Source of the DNA: Alphaproteobacteria bacterium
Lineage (GTDB): Bacteria; Pseudomonadota; Alphaproteobacteria; Paracaedibacterales; JAKBAR01
Direction of reading: 5' to 3'
Length of the DNA: 5,855 nucleotides
Assembly: GCA_019745755.1 (NCBI GenBank)
Contig: JAIESS010000222.1
Location: 1 to 5,855 of the forward strand
Part shown: in pieces, positions 1 through 5,855 of the stretch
Layout of the letters: each line of letters starts with the position of its first letter
Numbering within the stretch: the first letter of the stretch is position 1
Made by a program: the position numbers and the translations under genes
The notes under the pieces: generated by a model
Told to the model about the DNA's origin: nothing
Databases searched by the model: none
The model's input: only the letters and a program-made list of their open reading frames with translations

Positions 1-1
1 T

Positions 2-1243
2 TATATTATCGACGAAGTCCATATGCTCTCCAAAAGTGCATTTAATGCACTCCTCAAAACCTTGGAAGAGCCGCCACCTTTTGTGAAATTTATTTTTGCC
101 ACGACGGAGCTTCAAAAGGTGCCGGAGACAATTTTGTCCCGTTGTATGCGCTTTGATCTCAAGCGTATGGATATCAAAACCATTACGGATCGTATGGCCC
201 ATATTACGGCCTGTGAGCATATTACCCTTGAGCCTGATGCAGCGACACTTATTGCCCGTGCAGCCGAAGGCTCCATGCGTGACGGTTTGTCATTATTGGA
301 CCAGGCTTTTGTTCTCTCCAGGGGTAGTGTTATCCAAACGGAAACCGTGCGTAGTATGCTGGGCCTGTCTTCTAAAGATCATGTCTTTGATGTACTAAAG
401 GCTGTTTTATCTGGGGATGTGGTAAAGATTTTGTCATTAACGGATATATTATATGAAAATGGTTGTGATCCTCTCCTTTTCTTAAAGGATGCCCTGGATA
501 CTCTTTATAACATGATTTGTGTGAAGGCGAATTCTGCGGCGCTTAATCAAGGGATGTTTACAGAAGCGGAGAAGATATCGCTTAGTGAGATTACGCAAAA
601 TATCTCTATGGCCTCCCTCATGCAGGTGTGGCAAATTCTCAATGATCGCTATGACAAGATTTATAAGGCACCCTTTCCAGGGCAAGCTCTTCAAGTTGTA
701 TTGATGCAGGTGTGTTATGTGGCCCATCTCCCTCCCTTAAGTGATATATTATCAGGAAGTGCGATGGTGTATCCGGTAGAGGTTTCACCCGTACCAGCTC
801 CTTTGGCTTCTCAAACTTCTGCACCGGCTCTTTCGGTGACGGCAGCGCCTATGGTTTCAATGGGAACGGAATCACCTATTGCCACCAACGTCCCTGCATC
901 CTTTGAGGATCTCGTAATGTTTATTCGTGATAAACGCGAGCCCATGCTGTATACGCATATGCGCAGCGATATAGTCTTAGCGTCTTATGGCGAAGGTCAT
1001 CTCAGTTTTTATGCGAAATCAAGTGCCCCGAAAAATTTCATAGTTCTGCTAAAGGCTTTTCTTGAAAAACACACATCGATGTCCTGGGTTGTTGAAGACA
1101 AGGGTGTTCCGCCTCCAGCGGCACAATCTCTTCATGAGATCGAGGATGCCCGTTATCAGAAAAAGGCCATAGAAGCCGTAGATCATCCTCTTGTCAAAGA
1201 TATTGTAAAAATCTTTCCAGGAGCAAAGGTGAGTGCGGTATAG
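2..1243 (+). CDS. dnaX: DNA polymerase III subunit gamma/tau, 5'-truncated (C-terminal 413 residues)
   Basis: Clamp-loader ATPase subunit that loads the beta sliding clamp and tethers polymerase cores at the replication fork in the cytoplasm. The frame is open from base 2, so the first in-frame ATG at 23 is internal. Visible residues 1-8 (YIIDEVHM) are the Walker B/DExx region. Residues 31-48 hold sensor 1 (FATT) and the SRC arginine-finger motif. Residues 90-102 (GSMRDGLSLLDQA) are the sensor 2 region, followed by the collar domain to about 245. A Pro/Ala/Ser-rich linker covers about 258-298, then a folded tau tail (about 299-413) ends in HPLVKDIVKIFPGAK, a signature I associate with alphaproteobacterial DnaX. 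Roughly 120 N-terminal residues, with Walker A and the zinc module, should lie upstream of the window. No canonical A-AAA-AAG slippage site for a gamma form was seen. The usual next genes (ybaB, recR) do not follow; a chemoreceptor gene does. Identity is secure. Confidence 0.96.
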   Translation, partial: YIIDEVHMLSKSAFNALLKTLEEPPPFVKFIFATTELQKVPETILSRCMRFDLKRMDIKTITDRMAHITACEHITLEPDAATLIARAAEGSMRDGLSLLDQAFVLSRGSVIQTETVRSMLGLSSKDHVFDVLKAVLSGDVVKILSLTDILYENGCDPLLFLKDALDTLYNMICVKANSAALNQGMFTEAEKISLSEITQNISMASLMQVWQILNDRYDKIYKAPFPGQALQVVLMQVCYVAHLPPLSDILSGSAMVYPVEVSPVPAPLASQTSAPALSVTAAPMVSMGTESPIATNVPASFEDLVMFIRDKREPMLYTHMRSDIVLASYGEGHLSFYAKSSAPKNFIVLLKAFLEKHTSMSWVVEDKGVPPPAAQSLHEIEDARYQKKAIEAVDHPLVKDIVKIFPGAKVSAV

Positions 1244-1269
1244 GATTTTTTTAAAAAATTAAGTAAATA

Positions 1270-1298
1270 TTAACTCCTTAGTGATCCAATAATATAAG
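1270..1298 (+). promoter_or_regulatory. candidate sigma70-type promoter for the chemoreceptor gene
   Basis: TTAACT (1270-1275) and TATAAG (1293-1298) are separated by 17 bases. They match the -35 and -10 consensus at 4 of 6 and 5 of 6 positions. Transcription would start near 1305, giving a leader of about 34 bases before the ATG at 1339. The region is AT-rich, so chance matches are likely; this is inference from sequence alone. Confidence 0.35.
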
Positions 1299-1322
1299 AA
1301 GAGGCCATGTAAATCGTATTTT

Positions 1323-1326
1323 GGAG
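1323..1326 (+). promoter_or_regulatory. ribosome binding site choosing the ATG at 1339
   Basis: GGAG lies 12 bases upstream of the ATG at 1339, a longish but usable spacing. The frame could also open at TTG 1321, which would add six residues. However, the nearest purine tract for that start (AAGAGG at 1299-1304) is 16 bases away, and the TTG start would put this GGAG inside the coding region. The ATG is therefore preferred. Confidence 0.45.
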
Positions 1327-1338
1327 TCCTATTTTAAG

Positions 1339-2661
1339 ATGACCTATAAAATAAAATTAATCGGTACGGGTGTATTATTAGCATTAGGTGCTTTGTCTCT
1401 TATTTTTATACCTAAGTATTATATTGATGTGAGTACTATAGTTCTGAGCTTTACTATTTTGAACGTATTAGGTGCTTTTGGTCTTGGATTAAATAAAAAA
1501 CTCACAATCCTAAGTCATGCTGTTTATAATTTTAAGCAAAATATGGAAGCAAGTATTCCTTTTTTAGAAGACACTTCTGAAATTGGGATGCTTGCACGTC
1601 TTTTGGAAGAACAACGTCACCAAGCTTATTTATCCCATCAGTTGGCTGAACAAGAAAAGTATGAGGTGCCTTTAAACACTCAATCCCCGTCCTCATCAAC
1701 ACACACCGTTCTTCAAGAGACAGGTCATGTGCAACCCCCTACACCACCACAATCTCAAGAAATTATCCAGCCTCAGTCCCTTCCTCAAGATCCAATACAC
1801 ATATCCTTTCAGCCCCCACAAACACATGTTTTAGAAACACTTAATCACTTGGAAACTAGCACATCAAGTTCTTGTCAAGAACTGTCAAACTTAGTCTCAA
1901 ATATTCGGATTCATGTTGATGCCATGAGCAACCACACAAAAAGCACGCGCGATCATATTGCTTCTGTTGCATCCGTAGCAGAAAATTCTGAAACAAATGT
2001 ACAAACTGTTGCGGCAGCAGCAGCAGAATTATCAAGTTCTATTGATGAAATTAGCAAGCATGTTGTTCTTTCTGCGCAAGTAGCGAAGCAAGCTGCTAAG
2101 GCTGCTGAGGAAACAGATTACAGGGTAAATGGTCTTGCGGATGCAGCATCAAAAATTAATGATGTAGTGCAGCTTATCCAAGACATTGCCAATCAAACAC
2201 ATTTGCTTGCTCTTAATGCAACTATTGAGGCAGCGAGGGCCGGTGAAGCGGGTAAAGGATTTGCTGTTGTTGCCTCGGAGGTAAAAAATCTTGCTAATCA
2301 AACAGCTAAGGCAACGGATGATATAAGCACTCAAATTGAGCAAATTCAACTCGCAACGCGCGAGACAGTAACATCTATTCGCTCTATTAGTACGATTATT
2401 CAGCAGGTGAACAACGTTTCTGAATCGATTGCAACTGCCGTTGAGAAACAAGGTCAATCAACACGACAGATTTCTGATAATGTAAATCAAGCTTTGCAAG
2501 GAACACGTCAAGTAAGTCAGCGAATTGCAACAATGACATCATCCAATAATACAACAAGCGAGGCATCATCCGAAATTTCGAAGGTATCTGATCAGCTTCT
2601 TACACAGGCCAATAATCTTCAAAGAAGTGTGTCAAGTTTTTCAAGGCAAGCACGTCATTAG
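1339..2661 (+). CDS. methyl-accepting chemotaxis protein lacking a periplasmic ligand domain
   Basis: Inner-membrane chemoreceptor that would control CheA kinase through CheW. The product is 440 residues from ATG 1339. Two hydrophobic helices (about 6-25 and 32-52) are joined by a turn of only a few residues (PKYYID), so there is no periplasmic sensor domain. Residues 54-92 look like a degenerate HAMP, with SEIGMLARLLEEQ matching the DEIG-x-LA end of the family. Residues about 109-163 form a low-complexity Pro/Gln/Ser linker. From about 166 the protein is a long coiled coil whose tip, residues 282-320 (NQTHLLALNATIEAARAGE, then GKGFAVVASEVKNLA), is the canonical CheA/CheW-contact hairpin. AAAAAEL (226-231) and AAKAAEETD (252-260) are possible methylation-helix segments; sites cannot be fixed by eye. 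There is no C-terminal NWETF-like CheR/CheB tether. No other che gene is in the window, and the ligand is unknown. Confidence 0.93.
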   Translation: MTYKIKLIGTGVLLALGALSLIFIPKYYIDVSTIVLSFTILNVLGAFGLGLNKKLTILSHAVYNFKQNMEASIPFLEDTSEIGMLARLLEEQRHQAYLSHQLAEQEKYEVPLNTQSPSSSTHTVLQETGHVQPPTPPQSQEIIQPQSLPQDPIHISFQPPQTHVLETLNHLETSTSSSCQELSNLVSNIRIHVDAMSNHTKSTRDHIASVASVAENSETNVQTVAAAAAELSSSIDEISKHVVLSAQVAKQAAKAAEETDYRVNGLADAASKINDVVQLIQDIANQTHLLALNATIEAARAGEAGKGFAVVASEVKNLANQTAKATDDISTQIEQIQLATRETVTSIRSISTIIQQVNNVSESIATAVEKQGQSTRQISDNVNQALQGTRQVSQRIATMTSSNNTTSEASSEISKVSDQLLTQANNLQRSVSSFSRQARH

Positions 2662-2756
2662 GTATTTAGGCTCGTAGCATTCTGTCAAAATTAAAGTTTT
2701 CATAAGTCCCATGAGAATAATCTAAGCATTAATATACCTCATTTTTTGTCATATCA

Positions 2757-2765
2757 TGCTAGAAT
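2757..2765 (+). promoter_or_regulatory. candidate extended -10 promoter for the UbiB-like gene
   Basis: TGCTAGAAT is a TG-n extended -10 hexamer (TAGAAT, 5 of 6 to TATAAT). It would start transcription near 2772, about 36 bases before the ATG at 2808. There is no good -35 at 17 bases. An alternative pair, TTGTCA (2746-2751) with CATAAT (2771-2776), has a 19-base spacer. The 146-base gap 2662-2807 holds no other structure I can support: no strong hairpin terminator for the chemoreceptor gene and no RNA gene. Confidence 0.33.
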
Positions 2766-2791
2766 TCCCCCATAATAAAGAGCTAACGATT

Positions 2792-2797
2792 GAGGAG
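2792..2797 (+). promoter_or_regulatory. ribosome binding site of the UbiB-like gene
   Basis: GAGGAG lies 10 bases upstream of the ATG at 2808. The in-frame TTG directly before it (2805) would add a single residue and has a similar distance, so the ATG is the simpler choice. Confidence 0.6.
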
Positions 2798-2807
2798 CTA
2801 TTGATTG

Positions 2808-4121
2808 ATGGATTCAAATTCATTTATCACAAAAATGTTACGTATTGCTCAAACGTCATCTTCCGTTGCTACGACAGCCGTGAAGTTCGCATCAGAGCAA
2901 TTTTTGGGGACGCCTCTCGATCATGATAAGCAGGCGGTGGCGTTAAGGCTTGCCCTAGGCCAGCTGAAAGGCCCTGTTATGAAGATAGCGCAGTTTCTTG
3001 CCACAGTGCCAGGGGCTTTGCCGGATGAATACGCACGAGAATTCTTGACTCTTCAATCGGATGCACCGCCTATGAATGCAAGTTTTGTCCGTCGTCGTAT
3101 GATGGGTGAACTTGGATCAGACTGGCATCGTCATTTTTCCGATTTTAATCTTGCCCCATCTTATGCCGCATCCTTGGGTCAAGTTCATCATGCGCACCTT
3201 TTGTCAGGAGACGTTGTTGCGTGTAAGCTTCAATATCCCGACATGGAATCCATAATGGATGCTGATTTGAGTCAGCTTCGTTTTATTTTGGGGCTCTATG
3301 AAGCCTTTAACAAAGCCATGGATACAGGGGCGATTTTTGCTGAGATTAAGGAGAAATTGTTAGAGGAATTGGATTATATCAACGAGTCTAAAAACCTCGA
3401 TATGTACGCAAAAATATTTAAAGATCATACGGGCATTTATGTGCCGCGGGTTCATCATGATCTTACAACAAAGCGTCTCCTTACCATGGATTGGTGCAAG
3501 GGTGAGTCTGTTTTGACATATAAAACAGCCCCTTTGGAGGAACGTAATATCATTGCTCAATTGCTTTTCCATGGGTGGTATTACCCTCTCTACCATTTTG
3601 GTGTAATTCATGGCGATCCGCATCCCGGGAATTATCAAGTAGTGCAAAACCCTCAAACACAAAAGTATTCCATTAACCTCCTCGATTTTGGATGTGTACG
3701 TGTTTTTCCACCAGATTTTGTTCAAGGGGTTGTGGATTTATATAGGGCAATAAGGGAGGGCGATAGGGAGCTCATGGTTCATGCCTACGCGACATGGGGA
3801 TTTACACATCTCACAAACGACGTCATCGATGTGATGAGCCAGTGGGCGAGAATGTTATATGAACCTCTCCTTGATGATCGTGTGCGCCCTATTCAGGAAA
3901 AAATTGTGGGGTGGGATGTGGCGTCAAAAGTTCACGAAGAACTCAACAGGCTTGGAGGCATTAAGCCGCCACCTGAATTCGTTTTTATGGATCGTGCTGC
4001 TGTGGGTATTGGCTCTGTCCTCTTTCATCTTAAAGCAGAACTGAACTGGCACAGGCTCTTTGAAGAGCTTATTGAAAATTTTGATAAGGATACTATTACA
4101 AAGGCTCAAACTCATTTCTGA
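2808..4121 (+). CDS. ABC1/UbiB (AarF/COQ8) family atypical kinase-like protein
   Basis: Member of the protein-kinase-like UbiB family. The best-studied relatives (UbiB, COQ8) are ATPases that support ubiquinone biosynthesis at the membrane. The product is 437 residues. Motifs in order: K-I-A-Q at 59-62, in the place of the family's KxGQ; the alanine-rich nucleotide loop YAASLGQVHHA at 119-129; the ATP-contact lysine K140 in VACKLQYPDM; the ELDYINE motif at 187-193; the catalytic loop HGDPHPGN at 268-275 (D270, N275); and the metal-binding DFG at 293-295. All core catalytic residues are present, so it is likely active. It lacks the C-terminal transmembrane helices of E. coli UbiB and is about 100 residues shorter, so it is probably soluble or peripheral. 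I recall similar short K-x-A-Q proteins from other alphaproteobacteria. I leave the symbol empty because orthology to ubiB is not shown. The convergent neighbour, cytochrome b561, also relates to quinones, but this may be chance. Confidence 0.92.
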   Translation: MDSNSFITKMLRIAQTSSSVATTAVKFASEQFLGTPLDHDKQAVALRLALGQLKGPVMKIAQFLATVPGALPDEYAREFLTLQSDAPPMNASFVRRRMMGELGSDWHRHFSDFNLAPSYAASLGQVHHAHLLSGDVVACKLQYPDMESIMDADLSQLRFILGLYEAFNKAMDTGAIFAEIKEKLLEELDYINESKNLDMYAKIFKDHTGIYVPRVHHDLTTKRLLTMDWCKGESVLTYKTAPLEERNIIAQLLFHGWYYPLYHFGVIHGDPHPGNYQVVQNPQTQKYSINLLDFGCVRVFPPDFVQGVVDLYRAIREGDRELMVHAYATWGFTHLTNDVIDVMSQWARMLYEPLLDDRVRPIQEKIVGWDVASKVHEELNRLGGIKPPPEFVFMDRAAVGIGSVLFHLKAELNWHRLFEELIENFDKDTITKAQTHF

Positions 4122-4143
4122 ATGACATTTTAGTTTTATATAA

Positions 4144-4695
4144 TTACCACATCCGCTTAAGGAGGTTTTCCTTATCGATAAAAAGATGTTTAAGAAATCC
4201 CGCAAAGTGCAAAAGGATTAACACTGCTAGAACATAACCAAAAGTCTCATGAAGTTCTTTGGCCGTATGAGAAAGCTCAGGGTTTTTTGCAATAAAAAGA
4301 GGCACATTAATCATTCCAAACCATGAAATAGGGTATCCCCCAGCCGATGACATGACATAACCGCTTATGGGAAACGCAAGCATCACACCATAAAGGGCAA
4401 GGTAGGTTGATTTGGCTAAAACGCGTTCGTACCAAGCAACCGTTGAAGGAAGTGGTGGTGTGCTTGCGACAAGACGAAGGGCAATACGGGCGAGTGTAAG
4501 GCCAAAAATCGTCAAGCCTGTTGCCTTATGCATATCAAACAAGGTGTATTTCAATGGTGGCTGTACATAGTCTGCCATGACGAAACCAACGATGAGCATT
4601 CCAATCATCATGATGCCAATGACCCAATGTAAAATCCTAAGAGAAAGAGGGTATTTAGCTGTGCAATCGTTGTGTGTCTTCATAGAATCCCTCAT
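4144..4695 (-). CDS. cybB: cytochrome b561 (CybB-type di-heme membrane protein)
   Basis: Inner-membrane b-type cytochrome of the bacterial CybB family. In E. coli the relative passes electrons from superoxide to ubiquinone, and other members serve as di-heme electron carriers. The product is 183 residues with four hydrophobic helices (about 22-41, 52-76, 97-118 and 148-168). The expected heme-ligand histidines are visible: H23 (RILHW) in helix 1, H56 (DMHKATGL) in helix 2, and H149 (ELHE) and H163 (LLHF) in helix 4. The C-terminus LKHLFIDKENLLKRMW is the typical family ending. The start is ambiguous. ATG at 4695 has a weak AAGG seven bases upstream; ATG at 4683 (MKTHND) has GAGG six bases upstream, which is at least as good and would shorten the protein by four residues. 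It lies 84 bases downstream of the ppiD-like gene on the same strand, with a strong hairpin between them, and ends 22 bases from the convergent UbiB-like gene. Confidence 0.93.
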   Translation of the reverse strand: MRDSMKTHNDCTAKYPLSLRILHWVIGIMMIGMLIVGFVMADYVQPPLKYTLFDMHKATGLTIFGLTLARIALRLVASTPPLPSTVAWYERVLAKSTYLALYGVMLAFPISGYVMSSAGGYPISWFGMINVPLFIAKNPELSHTAKELHETFGYVLAVLILLHFAGFLKHLFIDKENLLKRMW

Positions 4696-4709
4696 TATTT
4701 TGCCTTATT

Positions 4710-4743
4710 GTATGATAGAAGCGAATTGTCACTTCCATCATAC
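4710..4743 (-). promoter_or_regulatory. 15-bp RNA hairpin (or operator palindrome) between ppiD and cybB
   Basis: Read on the minus strand, GTATGATGGAAGTGA (4743-4729), loop CAAT, then TCGCTTCTATCATAC (4724-4710) folds into an unbroken 15-bp stem with a 4-base loop. Thirteen pairs are Watson-Crick and two are G-U. On the plus strand the same two positions are A-C mismatches, so the structure suits a minus-strand RNA. No T tract follows it, so it is not a classical intrinsic terminator. It ends 14 bases before the first cybB ATG, right next to the weak AAGG. As DNA, its left arm overlaps a possible -10 (TATGAT, 4742-4737; TTTATT 16 bases upstream), so an operator role is also possible. Confidence 0.6.
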
Positions 4744-4779
4744 TAAACACTGAAGGTTAATAAAGGATTAAATAATCGG

Positions 4780-5855
4780 CTAGCTATGCCCCACAACGAC
4801 ATCCATCTGTCCCTGATTGATGGTGACAGGGTAAACGCTGTGACGGAGGTAGTTTCGAAGGGAATGTTGGAAGTCAGCCGCCAACATTTGCTTCATGGAA
4901 TCCTTGAACTTTGAAAATTTTTCATTGTCAAAAGAATAAGGGAGTTTACCCTGGAACATAACAACTCTAAAACCATTTTTAGTTTGTGCTAAAAGTGTTT
5001 CACCCTCTGGTAAGGCAAACATGCGCTCAATGCTTTCCGCCATCATTTCCTTTACCAATGTTTCGCTTTTATCGACGTTGGAACGGCTTACCGCAGGTAA
5101 ATTGGTAAGGGCCATCTTCCGTGTGTCTGCTTGCTTTTTAAGGTCATCAACGGATTTTACATTTTTGACAATATCATTTGCCATGGCGGCCGCAGCCTTG
5201 TTTTGAAGATCCATTTTATACGCTTCTGTAGCCTTAATCTTTATCGATTTGAACTCAGGAATAGTAGAGGTTTGAATAGCATCCACGCGCACAATAAACC
5301 CTACAAGTTTAGAATTCCCTTGGGCATCCGCACTTTCTTTTGCAAGGATCATATTGCTTTCGGCGCCTTGGGAATTTGCAAAAGCATAATCAAGGACATC
5401 TTTTTGGATAGTCTCATCAAGGGTTTTATTGCCTTCTTCATCTTGACCAAATTTATCAACGGCCTTAAATGTTTCGATAATAAGATTATGTGTGTGTGCC
5501 ACCTCTTGAATCTTTGTTCCCCCTGCAAGGGCGTCTTCTACCTTATTTTGAAGAGCCTCAAAATGTTCGTTAAAACGCTCGTCCTTCAAAGCAACTTCAA
5601 TGGCAGCTTTGGCTTCTGCATAGGATTTTTGAGATCCCGGGATGATTTTATTAACAGAAAAGAGCACCCATCCTTTATCACTATCAAAGGGTTTAGACAT
5701 ACTTCCTACATCAAGGGCAAAAATATCCTCCGCATGGGCGGGGTTCACGTCAGCCTTTTTCAGTGTACCGAGATCTTTCACGGTTATATTGAGTTCACGG
5801 GCAATTGTTTTAAGGGGCTTTCCTGCCTTGAAAAGATCAATGGCTTTACGAGCAA
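4780..5855 (-). CDS. ppiD: PpiD/SurA-type peptidyl-prolyl isomerase or periplasmic chaperone, 5'-truncated
   Basis: C-terminal 357 residues of a parvulin-family folding factor, expected to be anchored in the inner membrane and to act on newly exported proteins in the periplasm. The frame is open to the window edge, so the true start lies beyond 5855; the GTG at 5781 is internal. Visible residues 1-74 are the end of a parvulin (rotamase) domain: a helix with LFKAGKPLKTIARELNI, then AEDIFALDVGSMSKPFDSDKGWVLFSVNKI, matching the family's F-x-L-x-x-G-x-(V/M)-S-x-P-x-x-(S/T)-x-x-G-(W/Y) pattern. The rest follows the PpiD layout: an ALAGGTKIQEVAHTHNL helix, a second FIVRVDAI strand, a charged helical stretch, MFALPEGETLLAQTKNGFRVV, and a closing YLRHSVYPVTINQGQMDVV like the L-R-x-R-Y-x-V-x-I-N ending of alphaproteobacterial homologues. 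The N-terminal membrane anchor and most of the catalytic domain are off the window, so activity cannot be judged. SurA-like alternatives are possible; PpiD fits better by length and ending. Confidence 0.82.
   Translation of the reverse strand, partial: ARKAIDLFKAGKPLKTIARELNITVKDLGTLKKADVNPAHAEDIFALDVGSMSKPFDSDKGWVLFSVNKIIPGSQKSYAEAKAAIEVALKDERFNEHFEALQNKVEDALAGGTKIQEVAHTHNLIIETFKAVDKFGQDEEGNKTLDETIQKDVLDYAFANSQGAESNMILAKESADAQGNSKLVGFIVRVDAIQTSTIPEFKSIKIKATEAYKMDLQNKAAAAMANDIVKNVKSVDDLKKQADTRKMALTNLPAVSRSNVDKSETLVKEMMAESIERMFALPEGETLLAQTKNGFRVVMFQGKLPYSFDNEKFSKFKDSMKQMLAADFQHSLRNYLRHSVYPVTINQGQMDVVVGHS

Noticed and set aside
482..824. Minus-strand open frames inside dnaX
   Set aside because: They lie antisense to a clearly conserved gene and their translations show no recognisable domain.
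1159..1165. Possible -1 frameshift site (G AAA AAG) producing a gamma form of DnaX
   Set aside because: It has five A's rather than the A-AAA-AAG heptamer, and it lies within about 27 codons of the natural stop, so slippage would not yield a meaningful short gamma product.
1244..1260. T7-A6 run just after the dnaX stop as a terminator
   Set aside because: The palindrome has no loop and only A-T pairs, and no GC stem precedes the T run; it cannot be supported as an intrinsic terminator.
1273..1327. ACTCC (1273-1277) pairing with GGAGT (1323-1327) to hide the chemoreceptor ribosome binding site
   Set aside because: A five-base match over this distance is expected by chance, and the candidate promoter would start transcription after the first arm.
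3360..3725. Minus-strand open frame of 121 codons inside the UbiB-like gene
   Set aside because: It overlaps the catalytic-loop coding region of a strongly recognised gene and its product resembles nothing; it is a shadow frame.
4112..4139. TCATT-TCTG-AATGA stem followed by a T-rich stretch as a terminator for the UbiB-like gene
   Set aside because: The stem is only five pairs, mostly A-T, and the T tract is interrupted; too weak to annotate.

Overview
The window reads as ordinary chromosomal DNA of an alphaproteobacterium, AT-leaning by eye. Three things point there. The 3' end of dnaX encodes the alphaproteobacterial-type tau tail, ending in an HPLV..I...FPGAK signature. The ABC1/UbiB-like protein resembles a short alphaproteobacterial subfamily with a K-x-A-Q motif. 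The parvulin-type chaperone has the alphaproteobacterial PpiD layout. The AT-lean and gene content would suit a Holosporales/Rickettsiales-like or other reduced lineage, but the presence of a chemoreceptor argues for some free-living or motile phase. The genus cannot be named from this sequence.

Layout: (1) positions 2-1243, plus strand, a 5'-truncated dnaX (DNA polymerase III gamma/tau clamp loader), missing its Walker A and zinc-binding N-terminus beyond the window edge. (2) 1339-2661, plus strand, a methyl-accepting chemotaxis protein with two membrane helices, almost no periplasmic domain, a HAMP-like stub, a Pro/Gln-rich linker and a canonical signalling hairpin; it has a plausible own promoter. 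(3) 2808-4121, plus strand, a UbiB/ABC1-type atypical kinase-like protein with all key ATPase motifs. (4) 4144-4695, minus strand, a four-helix cytochrome b561, convergent with the kinase gene and only 22 bases away. (5) 4780-5855, minus strand, a 5'-truncated PpiD/SurA-type periplasmic folding factor upstream of the cytochrome gene.

The genes form no single pathway. DnaX serves replication, the MCP chemotaxis, the UbiB-like protein and cytochrome b561 both touch quinone biology, and PpiD serves envelope protein folding. No mobile element, CRISPR array, tRNA or rRNA was seen. The most striking non-coding structure is a 15-bp hairpin with a 4-base loop at 4710-4743, between ppiD and the cytochrome gene. 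Both of its irregular positions are G-U pairs in the minus-strand transcript and A-C mismatches in the plus-strand one, which points to a structured RNA in the ppiD-cybB mRNA or leader. I found no evidence of a previously undescribed multi-gene system.
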